The position numbers and the translations under genes are program-made. This document shows, one piece after another, positions 15,522-22,825 of a stretch of DNA of 32,095 nucleotides. The DNA comes from Hungatella sp. (lineage in GTDB: Bacteria; Bacillota; Clostridia; Lachnospirales; Lachnospiraceae). The stretch is from positions 1-32,095 of the forward strand of contig JAAWBS010000036.1 of NCBI GenBank assembly GCA_022792815.1, given 5' to 3'. The notes beneath the pieces were generated by a model. The model was not told the origin of the DNA and searched no databases. It saw nothing but the letters and a program-made list of their open reading frames with translations. Each line of letters begins with the position of its first letter. Position 1 is the first letter of the stretch.

Positions 15522-15585
15522 GGCCCTTTCAAATCCGTCTCACACCTGCCAAAACGGGCTGTTCCTTCCGCTCCTCCCCAAACCG

Positions 15586-16602
15586 TTACACCAAGCTCCC
15601 GTTTTCCATGTCATACTTTCTCTTCACAGGCACTCCATTTTCCAAGAAATAGGCATTGGAATTGGCGTGACGTCCTTTCTCGTCCCTCACATCCACCCGG
15701 ATGTACCCTTCTTTCCCGGTCAGCTCAAACTCGGCTTCTGTCAGCACCCCGCCGGGCTCCGCGATCTTCCTGTGACACCGCCGTCCCTCCGTCGCCACGA
15801 AGATCTTCTCTGCCGGACTGGTTCTCACTGTCAGTCGGTTGTCCTCCACATAGAGCTCCCGGATCTTTGGTCCCATGGAGGCATAGAAATCCCCCTGCAA
15901 AAGGGCAGAGACCACTGCCTCATAGGTCAGTCTTTCTGCCTTTATCATGGTAAATCCGCCGAAGGAATCAGAAAACGGATCCTCTAAGGGAACCAGGTTG
16001 TGATTGTCGTCTGTAGCCGCACAAAACAGCTTAGTACCTGCCCGCAGCATCTCGTCATAGCTCTGGGGATTATAGCCGTACATGCCTTCCAACTCACATC
16101 CGTGATTATAGATCTCCATGGCCCATACTTCCTTAAGCCCGCCGTAATCCTCGATGGTCTGCATAGACCAATATGGATGATTATAACATGCGAAAAAACC
16201 CATCTTCCTCATGTCCGCAAGCCAGCCGTTGATATAGGCCATATCCCCATAGCGGTGCTCCGGCAGAATCGAGGTCCGTTTCTCCCGGCTTCTCGTCTCC
16301 GGGTCCGTGTCATACAGATTGATGTGATAGGTCTTTTTCCTGGAGCCATCCCCATCCGGTGGGACAGCTCCGTCCACATTTACCTCGTAGGCCGCCAGGG
16401 GGATGAAGGTCTCGTCCATCAGGCAGCGATGCCACACATAACGGCGATGGTCCGTATATGCCACAACCGAATACCCCTGCTGCCTGTACAGTTCTTTAAT
16501 CTCCTCCGGCGTCTTCTCTCCGTCGGACAGTGTGGTGTGGCAGTGAAGGTTTGCCTTGTAGAACTGCCCTTCCTCGGGCAGCAGCCAGATTCTCTCTCCC
16601 AT
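15586..16602 (-). CDS. PHP-domain metal-dependent phosphohydrolase-type protein
   Basis: The 338-residue protein has an N-terminal PHP domain: HCHTTLSDGEKTPEE (His21 and His23 counted from the first of two ATGs), AYTDHR (near 50-54), CYNHPYW (near 140) and CAATDDNH (near 195), the usual metal-binding set. PHP domains hydrolyse phosphoester bonds; stand-alone members such as this have unknown substrates. The C-terminal about 80 residues look like a small beta-rich domain. Two adjacent ATGs are possible; I use 16602 because it stands 6 bases from AGGAGG. It follows dgt by 90 bp on the same strand and may be co-transcribed. Confidence 0.85.
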   Translation of the reverse strand: MGERIWLLPEEGQFYKANLHCHTTLSDGEKTPEEIKELYRQQGYSVVAYTDHRRYVWHRCLMDETFIPLAAYEVNVDGAVPPDGDGSRKKTYHINLYDTDPETRSREKRTSILPEHRYGDMAYINGWLADMRKMGFFACYNHPYWSMQTIEDYGGLKEVWAMEIYNHGCELEGMYGYNPQSYDEMLRAGTKLFCAATDDNHNLVPLEDPFSDSFGGFTMIKAERLTYEAVVSALLQGDFYASMGPKIRELYVEDNRLTVRTSPAEKIFVATEGRRCHRKIAEPGGVLTEAEFELTGKEGYIRVDVRDEKGRHANSNAYFLENGVPVKRKYDMENGSLV

Positions 16603-16692
16603 CATTCTCCTCCTTGTCTAAATCCGGGACCTTTACGGCCCCTGTCTTCTCGTTCGCCTTTCAGACTCCTCCGGCACTTCGCTGATGTTCTC

Positions 16693-18093
16693 TCACCCGA
16701 ACAACTCCTTATAAAGCCTCTTGGCGTAATTGTCCGTCATCCCGCTGATATAATCCGTGACCATCAAAATCCGAAGATAGAGCCGTTCCCCCCGGTCTTT
16801 CCCCTCCGCCTCGGCATGGTACATGGACTTGTAAAAACCGGATATGATGTCCATGATCCTCCGGTCGATGAAGGTCTGCTCCTCCTCTGTGTCATACTTC
16901 ACCGCCGCCGGCATAAACTGGCTTAAGAGAGAGTCGATGACTCTTCTCCCAAACAGCTCCGTCTTGATCTTGAGGGAGCTGGTGTAGATCAGGCTCTCGC
17001 TCAGGGCGGCGATGGCGGCGATGATGTGGCCGGAAGGAGTGCCCTCGAACAGATCCCCATCCAGACTACCCGCCATGAGCCGGTCATAATGTCTGACAAA
17101 CGCCCCGGCCGCCTCCCCGATCATCATCTCCTGCATCTGCTGATTCCAGCGCTGAACGGCAGTCAGCTCCGGCTTTCTGTCCCCGGCTTCCAGTTCCTCC
17201 TGATACAGAGCTTCCAGCCCTCTCCGGCATCGCCTCACCGCATCCTTCTCTCCCCGGCTTCCCTCCATGGCATCCTCATAGGACTTTAACCCCTCCAGGA
17301 TCTGAGACAGGCTCAAGATCTTCTTCACCATGGCGTCCTCCAGGTCCGAAGTGCGGTAGGCGATATCGTCTGCCGCTTCCAGAAGATAGGACAGAGGATG
17401 GCGGCAGCCCTCTGTGCCGGTCTTCTCGCTGACCCGCCGAAACAGCCGCCGTTCCGCACAGTGATAGCCCATCTTCTTGTATCCCCGGGGATTTTCCCCC
17501 GTCAGCTCCTCAGACGAAACCGGATACTTTATGATGGTCGCAAGGACGGCGCAGGACAGATTAAACCCCTGCATCCTTCCCAGGCAGGGAGTCTTGGACA
17601 GAAGCCGCAGAGACTGGGCGTTGCCCTCAAAATGGTACAGATCCTGAATCTGGCCCTCACAGAGAAGCTCTGTCACCTTCTGCCCCTTTAGGGTCAGCTC
17701 CCCCAGATGAGCCCCGAACCACTCCCTGACCGCGAACTCTCCAAAATGCCCGAAAGGCGGGTTGCCGATGTCATGGACCAGGCCGGCGCACAGAAGCACA
17801 TCAGAAAACTCCTTCTCCTCATGACAGGCGAACCAGGGGTCCTTCCCGGCCTTTTTCAGTCTGCGAAACGCCGCCTCCCCCAGTCTCTTGCCGATGGCAG
17901 ACACTTCCAGAGAATGGGTCAGCCGGGTCCTGACATAGTCGTCCTCCTCCAGAGGAAACACCTGAGCCTTGTCCTGCAGCCTGCGGAACAAGGTGCTGCA
18001 GATGATGGTATCGTAATCACTCCGGTCAGACATGAGACCCTCCGGCTCCGCCTCCGTCCCCCGCTCCGCTGAAAGCAATGTTTCCCACTCCAT
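16693..18093 (-). CDS. dgt: Deoxyguanosinetriphosphate triphosphohydrolase-like protein (dGTPase)
   Basis: This 466-residue HD-domain protein fits the dGTPase family, which cleaves dGTP (or other dNTPs) to the nucleoside and tripolyphosphate. Signatures: RLQDKAQVFPL, RTRLTHSLEVS (metal His60), GLVHDIGNPPFGHFGE (His107-Asp108) and DIAYRTSDLED with the late HD-domain Asp. Length is right. I prefer the ATG at 18093, 9 bases from AGGAG, to the TTG two codons earlier. A TATAAT box lies about 40 bases upstream, but with a poor -35. Bacterial dGTPases limit dNTP pools and some block phage replication; which applies here is unknown. Confidence 0.9.
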   Translation of the reverse strand: MEWETLLSAERGTEAEPEGLMSDRSDYDTIICSTLFRRLQDKAQVFPLEEDDYVRTRLTHSLEVSAIGKRLGEAAFRRLKKAGKDPWFACHEEKEFSDVLLCAGLVHDIGNPPFGHFGEFAVREWFGAHLGELTLKGQKVTELLCEGQIQDLYHFEGNAQSLRLLSKTPCLGRMQGFNLSCAVLATIIKYPVSSEELTGENPRGYKKMGYHCAERRLFRRVSEKTGTEGCRHPLSYLLEAADDIAYRTSDLEDAMVKKILSLSQILEGLKSYEDAMEGSRGEKDAVRRCRRGLEALYQEELEAGDRKPELTAVQRWNQQMQEMMIGEAAGAFVRHYDRLMAGSLDGDLFEGTPSGHIIAAIAALSESLIYTSSLKIKTELFGRRVIDSLLSQFMPAAVKYDTEEEQTFIDRRIMDIISGFYKSMYHAEAEGKDRGERLYLRILMVTDYISGMTDNYAKRLYKELFG

Positions 18094-18163
18094 AGCCAAT
18101 CTCTCCTATCTGTTCCCGTGATGAGCCTTCATTATAGACTATTTTGGGGAAATAAGCCACTGT

Positions 18164-18505
18164 TTATTCCAAAAGATCCTTCCCCTGTCTTTTCCCCATC
18201 CGATAAGGGGAGCTGTGCAGGCATGCGCCTGCCGGCTGGGGACGGTACTCCGCCGCGATCTCCACGTCTCCCACAAAATATCCGCTTTTTTCTCTGGAGG
18301 TCAGGTATCCCTCCATCACCAGCTGGTCGTAGGCGCTCATGACCGTCTTCACGCTGATGCCGTTGTCCCTGGCCATGTCCCGCTTGGAGGGAAGTTTCCA
18401 ACCGGCTCTCAGGCGGCCCTTTTCAATGTCTTTTTTCAGACATTCATATAGATGTTCATACAGAGGCCTCCTGCCTCTCTCCTCAAAATCGTATCGCAGC
18501 GTCAT
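18164..18505 (-). CDS. Short GntR-family regulator, MocR-like but without effector domain
   Basis: The 113-residue protein is a GntR winged-helix domain: PLYEHLYECLKKDIEKGRLRAGWKLPSKRDMARDNGIS-type sequence with the recognition region SVKTVMSAYDQLVMEGYL and wing SREKSGYFV. The wing and following sequence are those of MocR/GntR proteins that normally continue into an aminotransferase-like domain of about 350 residues. Here only about 35 unrelated residues follow before the stop, so it is either a YtrA-size repressor or a truncated MocR. A GAGGA ribosome site precedes the ATG. It is divergent from the SDR gene (104-bp gap) and is the natural candidate to control it. Confidence 0.75.
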   Translation of the reverse strand: MTLRYDFEERGRRPLYEHLYECLKKDIEKGRLRAGWKLPSKRDMARDNGISVKTVMSAYDQLVMEGYLTSREKSGYFVGDVEIAAEYRPQPAGACLHSSPYRMGKRQGKDLLE

Positions 18506-18506
18506 C

Positions 18507-18550
18507 TGGTATCCTCATTTTATTTTAAACTGGATATTTCTTTCATACCA
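18507..18550. promoter_or_regulatory. Possible operator between the GntR gene and the SDR operon
   Basis: TGGTAT (18507-18512) and ATACCA (18545-18550) form an inverted repeat across the AT-rich divergent region. The left arm overlaps the leader of the regulator gene; the right arm lies just before TACAAT, a possible -10 for the SDR gene. Arm spacing is long, so this is tentative. Confidence 0.3.
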
Positions 18551-18609
18551 ATTTTAATTATACAATAGAGGCATAAGAGTTGTAAATCAAAAGATCAGGA
18601 GGTTTTCGT

Positions 18610-19401
18610 ATGGGTGTATATGCGATCACAGGAGGCTCCAGCGGAATCGGAGCGAAGACGGTGGAACTGTTGAAGAGCCAGGGCCATGAGGTGGTCAATA
18701 TTGATCTGAGAAAATGTGACGTTGAGGCCGACCTGTCCAACCCGGAGGGATGTCAGAAGGCTGTGGACGAGCTGCACCGGCTCCACCCGGAAGGGCTGGA
18801 CGGCCTCATCTGCTGTGCCGGAGTCTCCGGCGCCTGCGGCAATCTGAAGCTCATCGTCTCCCTGAATTTCTTCGGGACCATCGCCCTGGTGAAAGGGACC
18901 TTTGACCTGTTAAAGAAAAAAGGCGGCACCTGCGTGGTGACCACCTCCAACACCATCTCCCACGGGGCCGCCAGAATGGACATCGCCGACCTGCTGAACA
19001 ACAACAATGACGACGAGCAGCGGATCCTCAATCTGGTATCCAACATGGACGGAACCAATTTAAGCGTGGGCAACAGCATCTACGTGTCCACCAAATACGC
19101 GGTGGCCCGGTGGATGCGCCGCCACTCCGCCTCCTATGCCGCCAACGGCGTGCGCATCAACACCGTGGCCCCCGGCAACGTGAACACTGCCATGACCGCC
19201 ACCATGTCCGCCAATGCCAAGATGGCGTTAAACGCCCTTCCCATTCCCACCAAGTACGGAAAGGAGACCTTGATGGACCCGGAGGAGATCGCCTCCGCCA
19301 TCACGTTTCTCGTCTCCCGGGAGGCCCGGGGAGTCAACGGCATCATCATGTTTGTGGACGGCGGCACCGACGCGCTTTTGAACACGGAAAAGGTCTATTA
19401 A
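18610..19401 (+). CDS. SDR oxidoreductase resembling 3-alpha-hydroxysteroid dehydrogenase
   Basis: The 263-residue short-chain dehydrogenase has TGGSSGIG (7-14), an acidic residue ending strand two (NIDLR, Asp32, favouring NAD), ADLS and CCAG motifs, Ser113, and the catalytic pair Tyr158-Lys162 (YVSTK). The layout MGVYAITGG..., ADLSNPEGCQKA, GLDGLICCAGV, LIVSLNFFG and a late FVDGGTDA closely resembles the Comamonas 3-alpha-hydroxysteroid dehydrogenase/carbonyl reductase type rather than fatty-acid or sugar SDRs. A steroid or bile-acid substrate is therefore a reasonable but unproven inference; many SDRs act on other ketones. AGGAGG stands 8 bases before the ATG. An NTF2-fold protein follows 18 bp later in the same operon. 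Confidence 0.85.
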   Translation: MGVYAITGGSSGIGAKTVELLKSQGHEVVNIDLRKCDVEADLSNPEGCQKAVDELHRLHPEGLDGLICCAGVSGACGNLKLIVSLNFFGTIALVKGTFDLLKKKGGTCVVTTSNTISHGAARMDIADLLNNNNDDEQRILNLVSNMDGTNLSVGNSIYVSTKYAVARWMRRHSASYAANGVRINTVAPGNVNTAMTATMSANAKMALNALPIPTKYGKETLMDPEEIASAITFLVSREARGVNGIIMFVDGGTDALLNTEKVY

Positions 19402-19419
19402 AATCAGGAGGAGGCTCAT

Positions 19420-19752
19420 ATGAAACCAGTGGAACGATTTATCGAGGTGATCGAAAACAAAGACTTTGCAGCGCTGGGAGCACTGTTCACACAGGACGGA
19501 CATTACTGCGACTACTGCCCTAACGGGACGGCCCAGCACGAGTACCATCTCTACGGCAAGGAGGCCATCTCCATGTTTTTCCGGAATAAGTTTCTCTTCT
19601 GCCAGTACTCCATCATGGAATCGGCCATTTTAAATGACCATCAGGCAGAATTTATCGCCTCCTTCGGGGGCTACAACATCATGGCCATCGCCACGCTGCA
19701 GCAGATCTCCGAGGACGGCCATATCCGGAGGCTGACTGTAAGGCCCAAGTGA
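19420..19752 (+). CDS. NTF2/SnoaL-fold protein (ketosteroid-isomerase-like superfamily)
   Basis: The 110-residue protein has the compact NTF2-like pattern: a first helix (VERFIEVIENKD), ALGALFTQDGHYCDYCPNG, GKEAISMFFRNKF, then four beta strands ending ATLQQISEDGHIRRLTV. Aligned by eye to ketosteroid isomerase, the catalytic-base Asp falls at Asp31, but the oxyanion-hole Tyr is replaced by Phe7 and the second Asp by Ala, so classic isomerase chemistry is not assured. Such proteins act as isomerases, dehydratases or binding subunits. It sits 18 bp after the SDR gene with AGGAGG before its ATG; joint action on one substrate is an inference. Confidence 0.78.
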   Translation: MKPVERFIEVIENKDFAALGALFTQDGHYCDYCPNGTAQHEYHLYGKEAISMFFRNKFLFCQYSIMESAILNDHQAEFIASFGGYNIMAIATLQQISEDGHIRRLTVRPK

Positions 19753-19788
19753 CGTCTCGGAGTCCCCGTCCGCCTGGGGCCGAACCGG

Positions 19789-19863
19789 CTGCTGGCAGAT
19801 GGACTGCTGGCGGATGGACTGCTGGCAGTTCGGCTGCTGACGGATGGGCTGCTGGCGGACGGG
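19789..19863. repeat. 15-bp tandem repeat, five units
   Basis: Five contiguous units of CTGCTGGCRGATGGA (with small changes) run from 19789, 19804, 19819, 19834 and 19849; a partial unit and one degenerate unit flank them. They lie between the convergent NTF2-fold and XRE genes and are not in a credible gene, though on the minus strand one frame reads as (I/V)RQQ pentapeptides. Confidence 0.85.
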
Positions 19864-19874
19864 CTGCAGCCGCA

Positions 19875-19909
19875 GAGGGGGACCTGCCGGAAAAGGCGGC
19901 TCCCCCCTC
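19875..19909. terminator. GC-rich hairpin between convergent genes
   Basis: GAGGGGG (19875-19881) pairs with CCCCCTC (19903-19909), with an inner GCCG/CGGC stem. There is no T run on either strand, so termination would be weak or factor-assisted. Confidence 0.35.
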
Positions 19910-19921
19910 AGATCCAGTCTC

Positions 19922-20977
19922 TCATGTCTCTTCCCACGATTTTAAGACTTCCTCCCATGACTCCTTAAAGGGGGCATCCTTCAGAAATCCCAACTTCTCC
20001 CAGTCAGAAAAGCATCGGATCAGTCGGGCTTTCTGATCCTTCTGAAATTCCTTCCTCGGCTCTCTGAATTCCATGTGCTCATACAGAGGCGAACTGCTGA
20101 AGCCCTCCGCCGGCAGCGGGCCGGAAAGCAGTTCTCTTGCGATCCCGATCACCGTCTCCCCATCCCCTTCCTCCGCCGCCAGCTCCAGCCTGCCCCACGT
20201 CTCATAATATCTTCCCATGTCAAAGCACCGGGCCAGCTCCTCCTGTTTCTCCACAATCAGACGGGCTCTCGGCCGGTCCTGTTCCTCCATGGCCAGCAGA
20301 TACATGCCGTATAAGGCCAGACTGCTCACGCCATAGCAGGAAAACAGCAGCTCCTCATAGGCCCTGCAGGCCTCCGCCTTCCGCCCGGTCTCACAGAAAA
20401 GCCATGCCTGTTTCCTCTTTCTCTCCGGATCCTGGGGAGAGAAATGGTTCAGATATTCCTCCGCCCGGTCATACTGCTTTTTTCTCATACAGAACCCAAA
20501 CAGAGAATCCGCGGCCCTGTGTCTCATGGTCTCGTCGCTGCTCTCCATCACGCGGTGGTAGAGGGAGCACAGATAGTCATCGTACTGCTCCGGATCCGGC
20601 ACTTCCCGAACCGCGCGCTGAATGTCGAAGATCACCGCCAGCTGCCAGATCAGCATGTGACAGCCGGGGTACTGTTCCAGCTTCCTCTTCGCCCACAAAA
20701 GGGCCTGATCATAGGGCTCTGTCTTCAGCTTCGCATCTGCTTCATATACAATCTCCCGGATCTCCTCCGCCGTCAGCTCCTCCCGGAAGGCCAGGAGCGT
20801 GTCCAGGGAGATCTCCAGCAGCCTTGCAATGGGCGCCAAAAGCAGGATGTCCGGGTAGGAATTCCCGTTCTCCCACTTGTTCACCGCCGGGGCCGTCACC
20901 CCGAGGCGGACCGCCATCTCCTCCTGGGTCATATTTTTCTGCTTTCTGTACCTGCGAATCACTTCACCGATGTTCAT
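19922..20977 (-). CDS. XRE-family regulator with TPR-like helical repeats
   Basis: The 351-residue product has an N-terminal XRE helix-turn-helix (residues 2-61: EVIRRYRKQKNMTQEEMAVRL, VTAPAVNKWENGNSYPDILLL) and a long C-terminal part of paired helices (about 95-345) that looks like degenerate TPR repeats, as in peptide-responsive RRNPP-type or related clostridial regulators. No ligand is evident. The start at 20977 is set by AGGAGG 8 bases upstream; the in-frame ATG at 21034 lacks a site. The nearest same-strand gene upstream is the lipoprotein gene, 122 bp before it. What it controls is not shown; self-regulation or control of the lipoprotein is possible. Confidence 0.82.
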   Translation of the reverse strand: MNIGEVIRRYRKQKNMTQEEMAVRLGVTAPAVNKWENGNSYPDILLLAPIARLLEISLDTLLAFREELTAEEIREIVYEADAKLKTEPYDQALLWAKRKLEQYPGCHMLIWQLAVIFDIQRAVREVPDPEQYDDYLCSLYHRVMESSDETMRHRAADSLFGFCMRKKQYDRAEEYLNHFSPQDPERKRKQAWLFCETGRKAEACRAYEELLFSCYGVSSLALYGMYLLAMEEQDRPRARLIVEKQEELARCFDMGRYYETWGRLELAAEEGDGETVIGIARELLSGPLPAEGFSSSPLYEHMEFREPRKEFQKDQKARLIRCFSDWEKLGFLKDAPFKESWEEVLKSWEET

Positions 20978-21099
20978 GTCAGTTTCCTCCTTTTCCGGCA
21001 TGAATCCATGATACCACTCATCGTGGGTCAGCACAATTGAGCAGGAGATAAATCCAGACGAAATAAATTAACTGCTGGGACAGCCCCGGTTCCCCGGCC

Positions 21100-22719
21100 T
21101 TACACCGGCGGAATCTCCGGACGGTCAGACCGGGGGGTGAACACGGCACAGGGTTTCCATACCTCCTCCGGAATCATCAGTCCATTGATCTGGTCTTCGA
21201 TGCACCCCCACTCCTCCTCCGTCAGGCTGATCTGGGGCCTGACGATCTTTCCGTCGTGATAATAATCCCAGAACTCATACAAGCGCTCCCTCTTCCCTTC
21301 CGCCTCGCCGGAACAGGCCCCATCTCCTTCCCCGCCGCCTGAGTCCTCCCGGACCTCCCATGTACAATAGCTCTGCTCCCGGATGGTCCTGCACCTGAGA
21401 TCCACACGCTGCACCCACCACTGCCAGTCGTTCTGATACCAGTCCACCGAGAGGATCCTTCCGTTGGCCAGGGGAACCTGATACCAGTGGCGGTCCGCAG
21501 AGCCGTAGCTCCCCCACATCTTCACACGGCCGTCCTCACAGCAGAAAAAGGCCGTGTTGTTGACTCCTTCGGGATCGAACCGAATCACCAGCTCACGGAC
21601 CCCGTCCTGATTAAAGTCCATGAGAAAGTAGCTCCAGCTGCAGGTCCCGTCCCCGCGTTCCAAGTCCCTCTCATAGTCGTCCTGAAGACTGACCCACCGC
21701 TCATCTTCCACGATGGAAAAGTCCCCCTCCATCATGGCTTTGTAGACCTCCCATTCCGGGCCGCTCTCCTCATTGACCGGCAGCCAGTCCGTATCCCTCA
21801 GCCCGTACCTGGCCGGCTGCTCCTCCCCCGGCATATACCCACGTTCTTCCCCGTCTCCGAACAGAGCAGAACAGGTCATGGGGCGAGGGGTCTGTTTTGC
21901 GGCGGCAAAATATTTCCCCAAAAGGTTCTGCGCCGTCTCCTCATCCACTGCCACGTCCGTGTATTCGCCCACAGACATCAGGTAGGGCTCCTGCTGCAAT
22001 TCCCAATGCCAGTAAAGAACGTGTTTCAGGCAAAATTCCTCTCCTTCTGCCTCATAACAGTACAGGTTGGTGCGGGCCTCCTCATCTGATTTTGTAAACT
22101 CCGCATACATCTGGCCTTTTCCCAGCAGATACCAGCCTTCTTCCTTCCTGGCGTACAGCACTACCCGCTCTTCCTCCGGATAATACTTGAGCACACAGGG
22201 CCCCTCCGTATCAATCGTCAGCTCGGGGAGACCGTCACCGTCAAAATCCAGGTAAAAATAATCCGACTCTCTCACCGCTCTCAGAAACTGATCCTCCGGA
22301 AGTTTCCCGGTTTCTCCCAGCAGTTCTCTGTAAAAAACCGGTTCCTCCCCGTTTCGGCCGTAGACAGGAATCTGATTGGTGACGGCTTTCCAGAACGCCT
22401 CCTTGTAGACGCGGTCCGTCTGCTCGTCATACCGCTCCATGTCGACAGGGGAATCCTGCACGGTAAAATCCACAGACTCCACCTGTCTGAGAGCCTCCCG
22501 TCTCAGCATCTCCTGTGTGTGCTCCTCCTGTATCAGGGTTTCCTCCCGGGTCCCTTCCCAGCCGTCAGAGCCCGTCTGGGTCTCCCCGGAGACGTCTTCC
22601 CCCAAAACTGCCTCCCCCGTCCCGCTGACTGTCCCGCCGCCTTCCCCGCCGCTCTGTCCGCAGCCTCCGGCAAGCAGAACCACCGCGGACAGGACTGCTA
22701 TGTAAATGTTCCGTCTCAT
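21100..22719 (-). CDS. Lipoprotein of unknown function with DxDxDG-type calcium loops
   Basis: From the ATG at 22719 this is a 539-residue lipoprotein: signal with lipobox LLAGGC (Cys20), then a Gly/Glu/Thr-rich disordered stretch to about residue 75. Two loops of EF-hand/FG-GAP type appear: YLDFDGDGLPEL near residues 165-175 and FLMDFNQDGVREL near 365-377, each followed by strand-like sequence, suggesting a repeated calcium-binding module. No enzyme motif was found. It should sit on the outer face of the membrane. AGAGGA lies 7 bases before this ATG; the ATG at 22755 lacks a site. Neighbours (XRE regulator, MFS exporter) do not explain its role. Confidence 0.75.
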   Translation of the reverse strand: MRRNIYIAVLSAVVLLAGGCGQSGGEGGGTVSGTGEAVLGEDVSGETQTGSDGWEGTREETLIQEEHTQEMLRREALRQVESVDFTVQDSPVDMERYDEQTDRVYKEAFWKAVTNQIPVYGRNGEEPVFYRELLGETGKLPEDQFLRAVRESDYFYLDFDGDGLPELTIDTEGPCVLKYYPEEERVVLYARKEEGWYLLGKGQMYAEFTKSDEEARTNLYCYEAEGEEFCLKHVLYWHWELQQEPYLMSVGEYTDVAVDEETAQNLLGKYFAAAKQTPRPMTCSALFGDGEERGYMPGEEQPARYGLRDTDWLPVNEESGPEWEVYKAMMEGDFSIVEDERWVSLQDDYERDLERGDGTCSWSYFLMDFNQDGVRELVIRFDPEGVNNTAFFCCEDGRVKMWGSYGSADRHWYQVPLANGRILSVDWYQNDWQWWVQRVDLRCRTIREQSYCTWEVREDSGGGEGDGACSGEAEGKRERLYEFWDYYHDGKIVRPQISLTEEEWGCIEDQINGLMIPEEVWKPCAVFTPRSDRPEIPPV

Positions 22720-22796
22720 CGTTTTTTCCTCTCTCGTTTCCATGAGCCTCTTCATTGATTGTAGGAATCCTGCCCGCCGCTGTCAAGAGCTGTTTT

Positions 22797-22825
22797 AGAA
22801 CTCTCCCCTCCTATTTTAGAGTTCT
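22797..22825 (-). repeat. 21-bp tandem duplication forming an inverted repeat at the MFS stop
   Basis: TTTTAGAACTCTCCCCTCC is repeated directly as TTTTAGAGTTCTCCCCTCC, and the arms AGAACTCT (22797-22804) and AGAGTTCT (22818-22825) are perfect inverted repeats. The stop codon of the MFS gene (22816-22818) lies in it. It may help end transcription, though no T run follows. Confidence 0.6.

Larger units (their letters stand above)
15031..15585. other. 555-bp non-coding stretch with structured elements
   Basis: No protein gene is credible here. It holds, from left to right, the ribosome site and a CCGGG/CCCGG hairpin region of the MutS2-like gene's leader (15060-15110), a nested inverted repeat (15134-15209), and a candidate minus-strand small RNA with terminator (15242-15271) and promoter (15493-15521). 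The remainder to 15585 is the 3' flank of the PHP gene, where I see no terminator. Confidence 0.6.

Noticed and set aside
16000..16926. 308-residue plus-strand frame
   Set aside because: Antisense to the PHP and dgt genes, with no ribosome site or recognisable motif.
19789..19863. Repeat array considered as CRISPR
   Set aside because: Units are contiguous 15-mers without spacers, and no cas genes are present.
20137..21003. 288-residue Pro/Ser/Arg-rich plus-strand frame
   Set aside because: Antisense to the XRE regulator; composition is that of a shadow frame.
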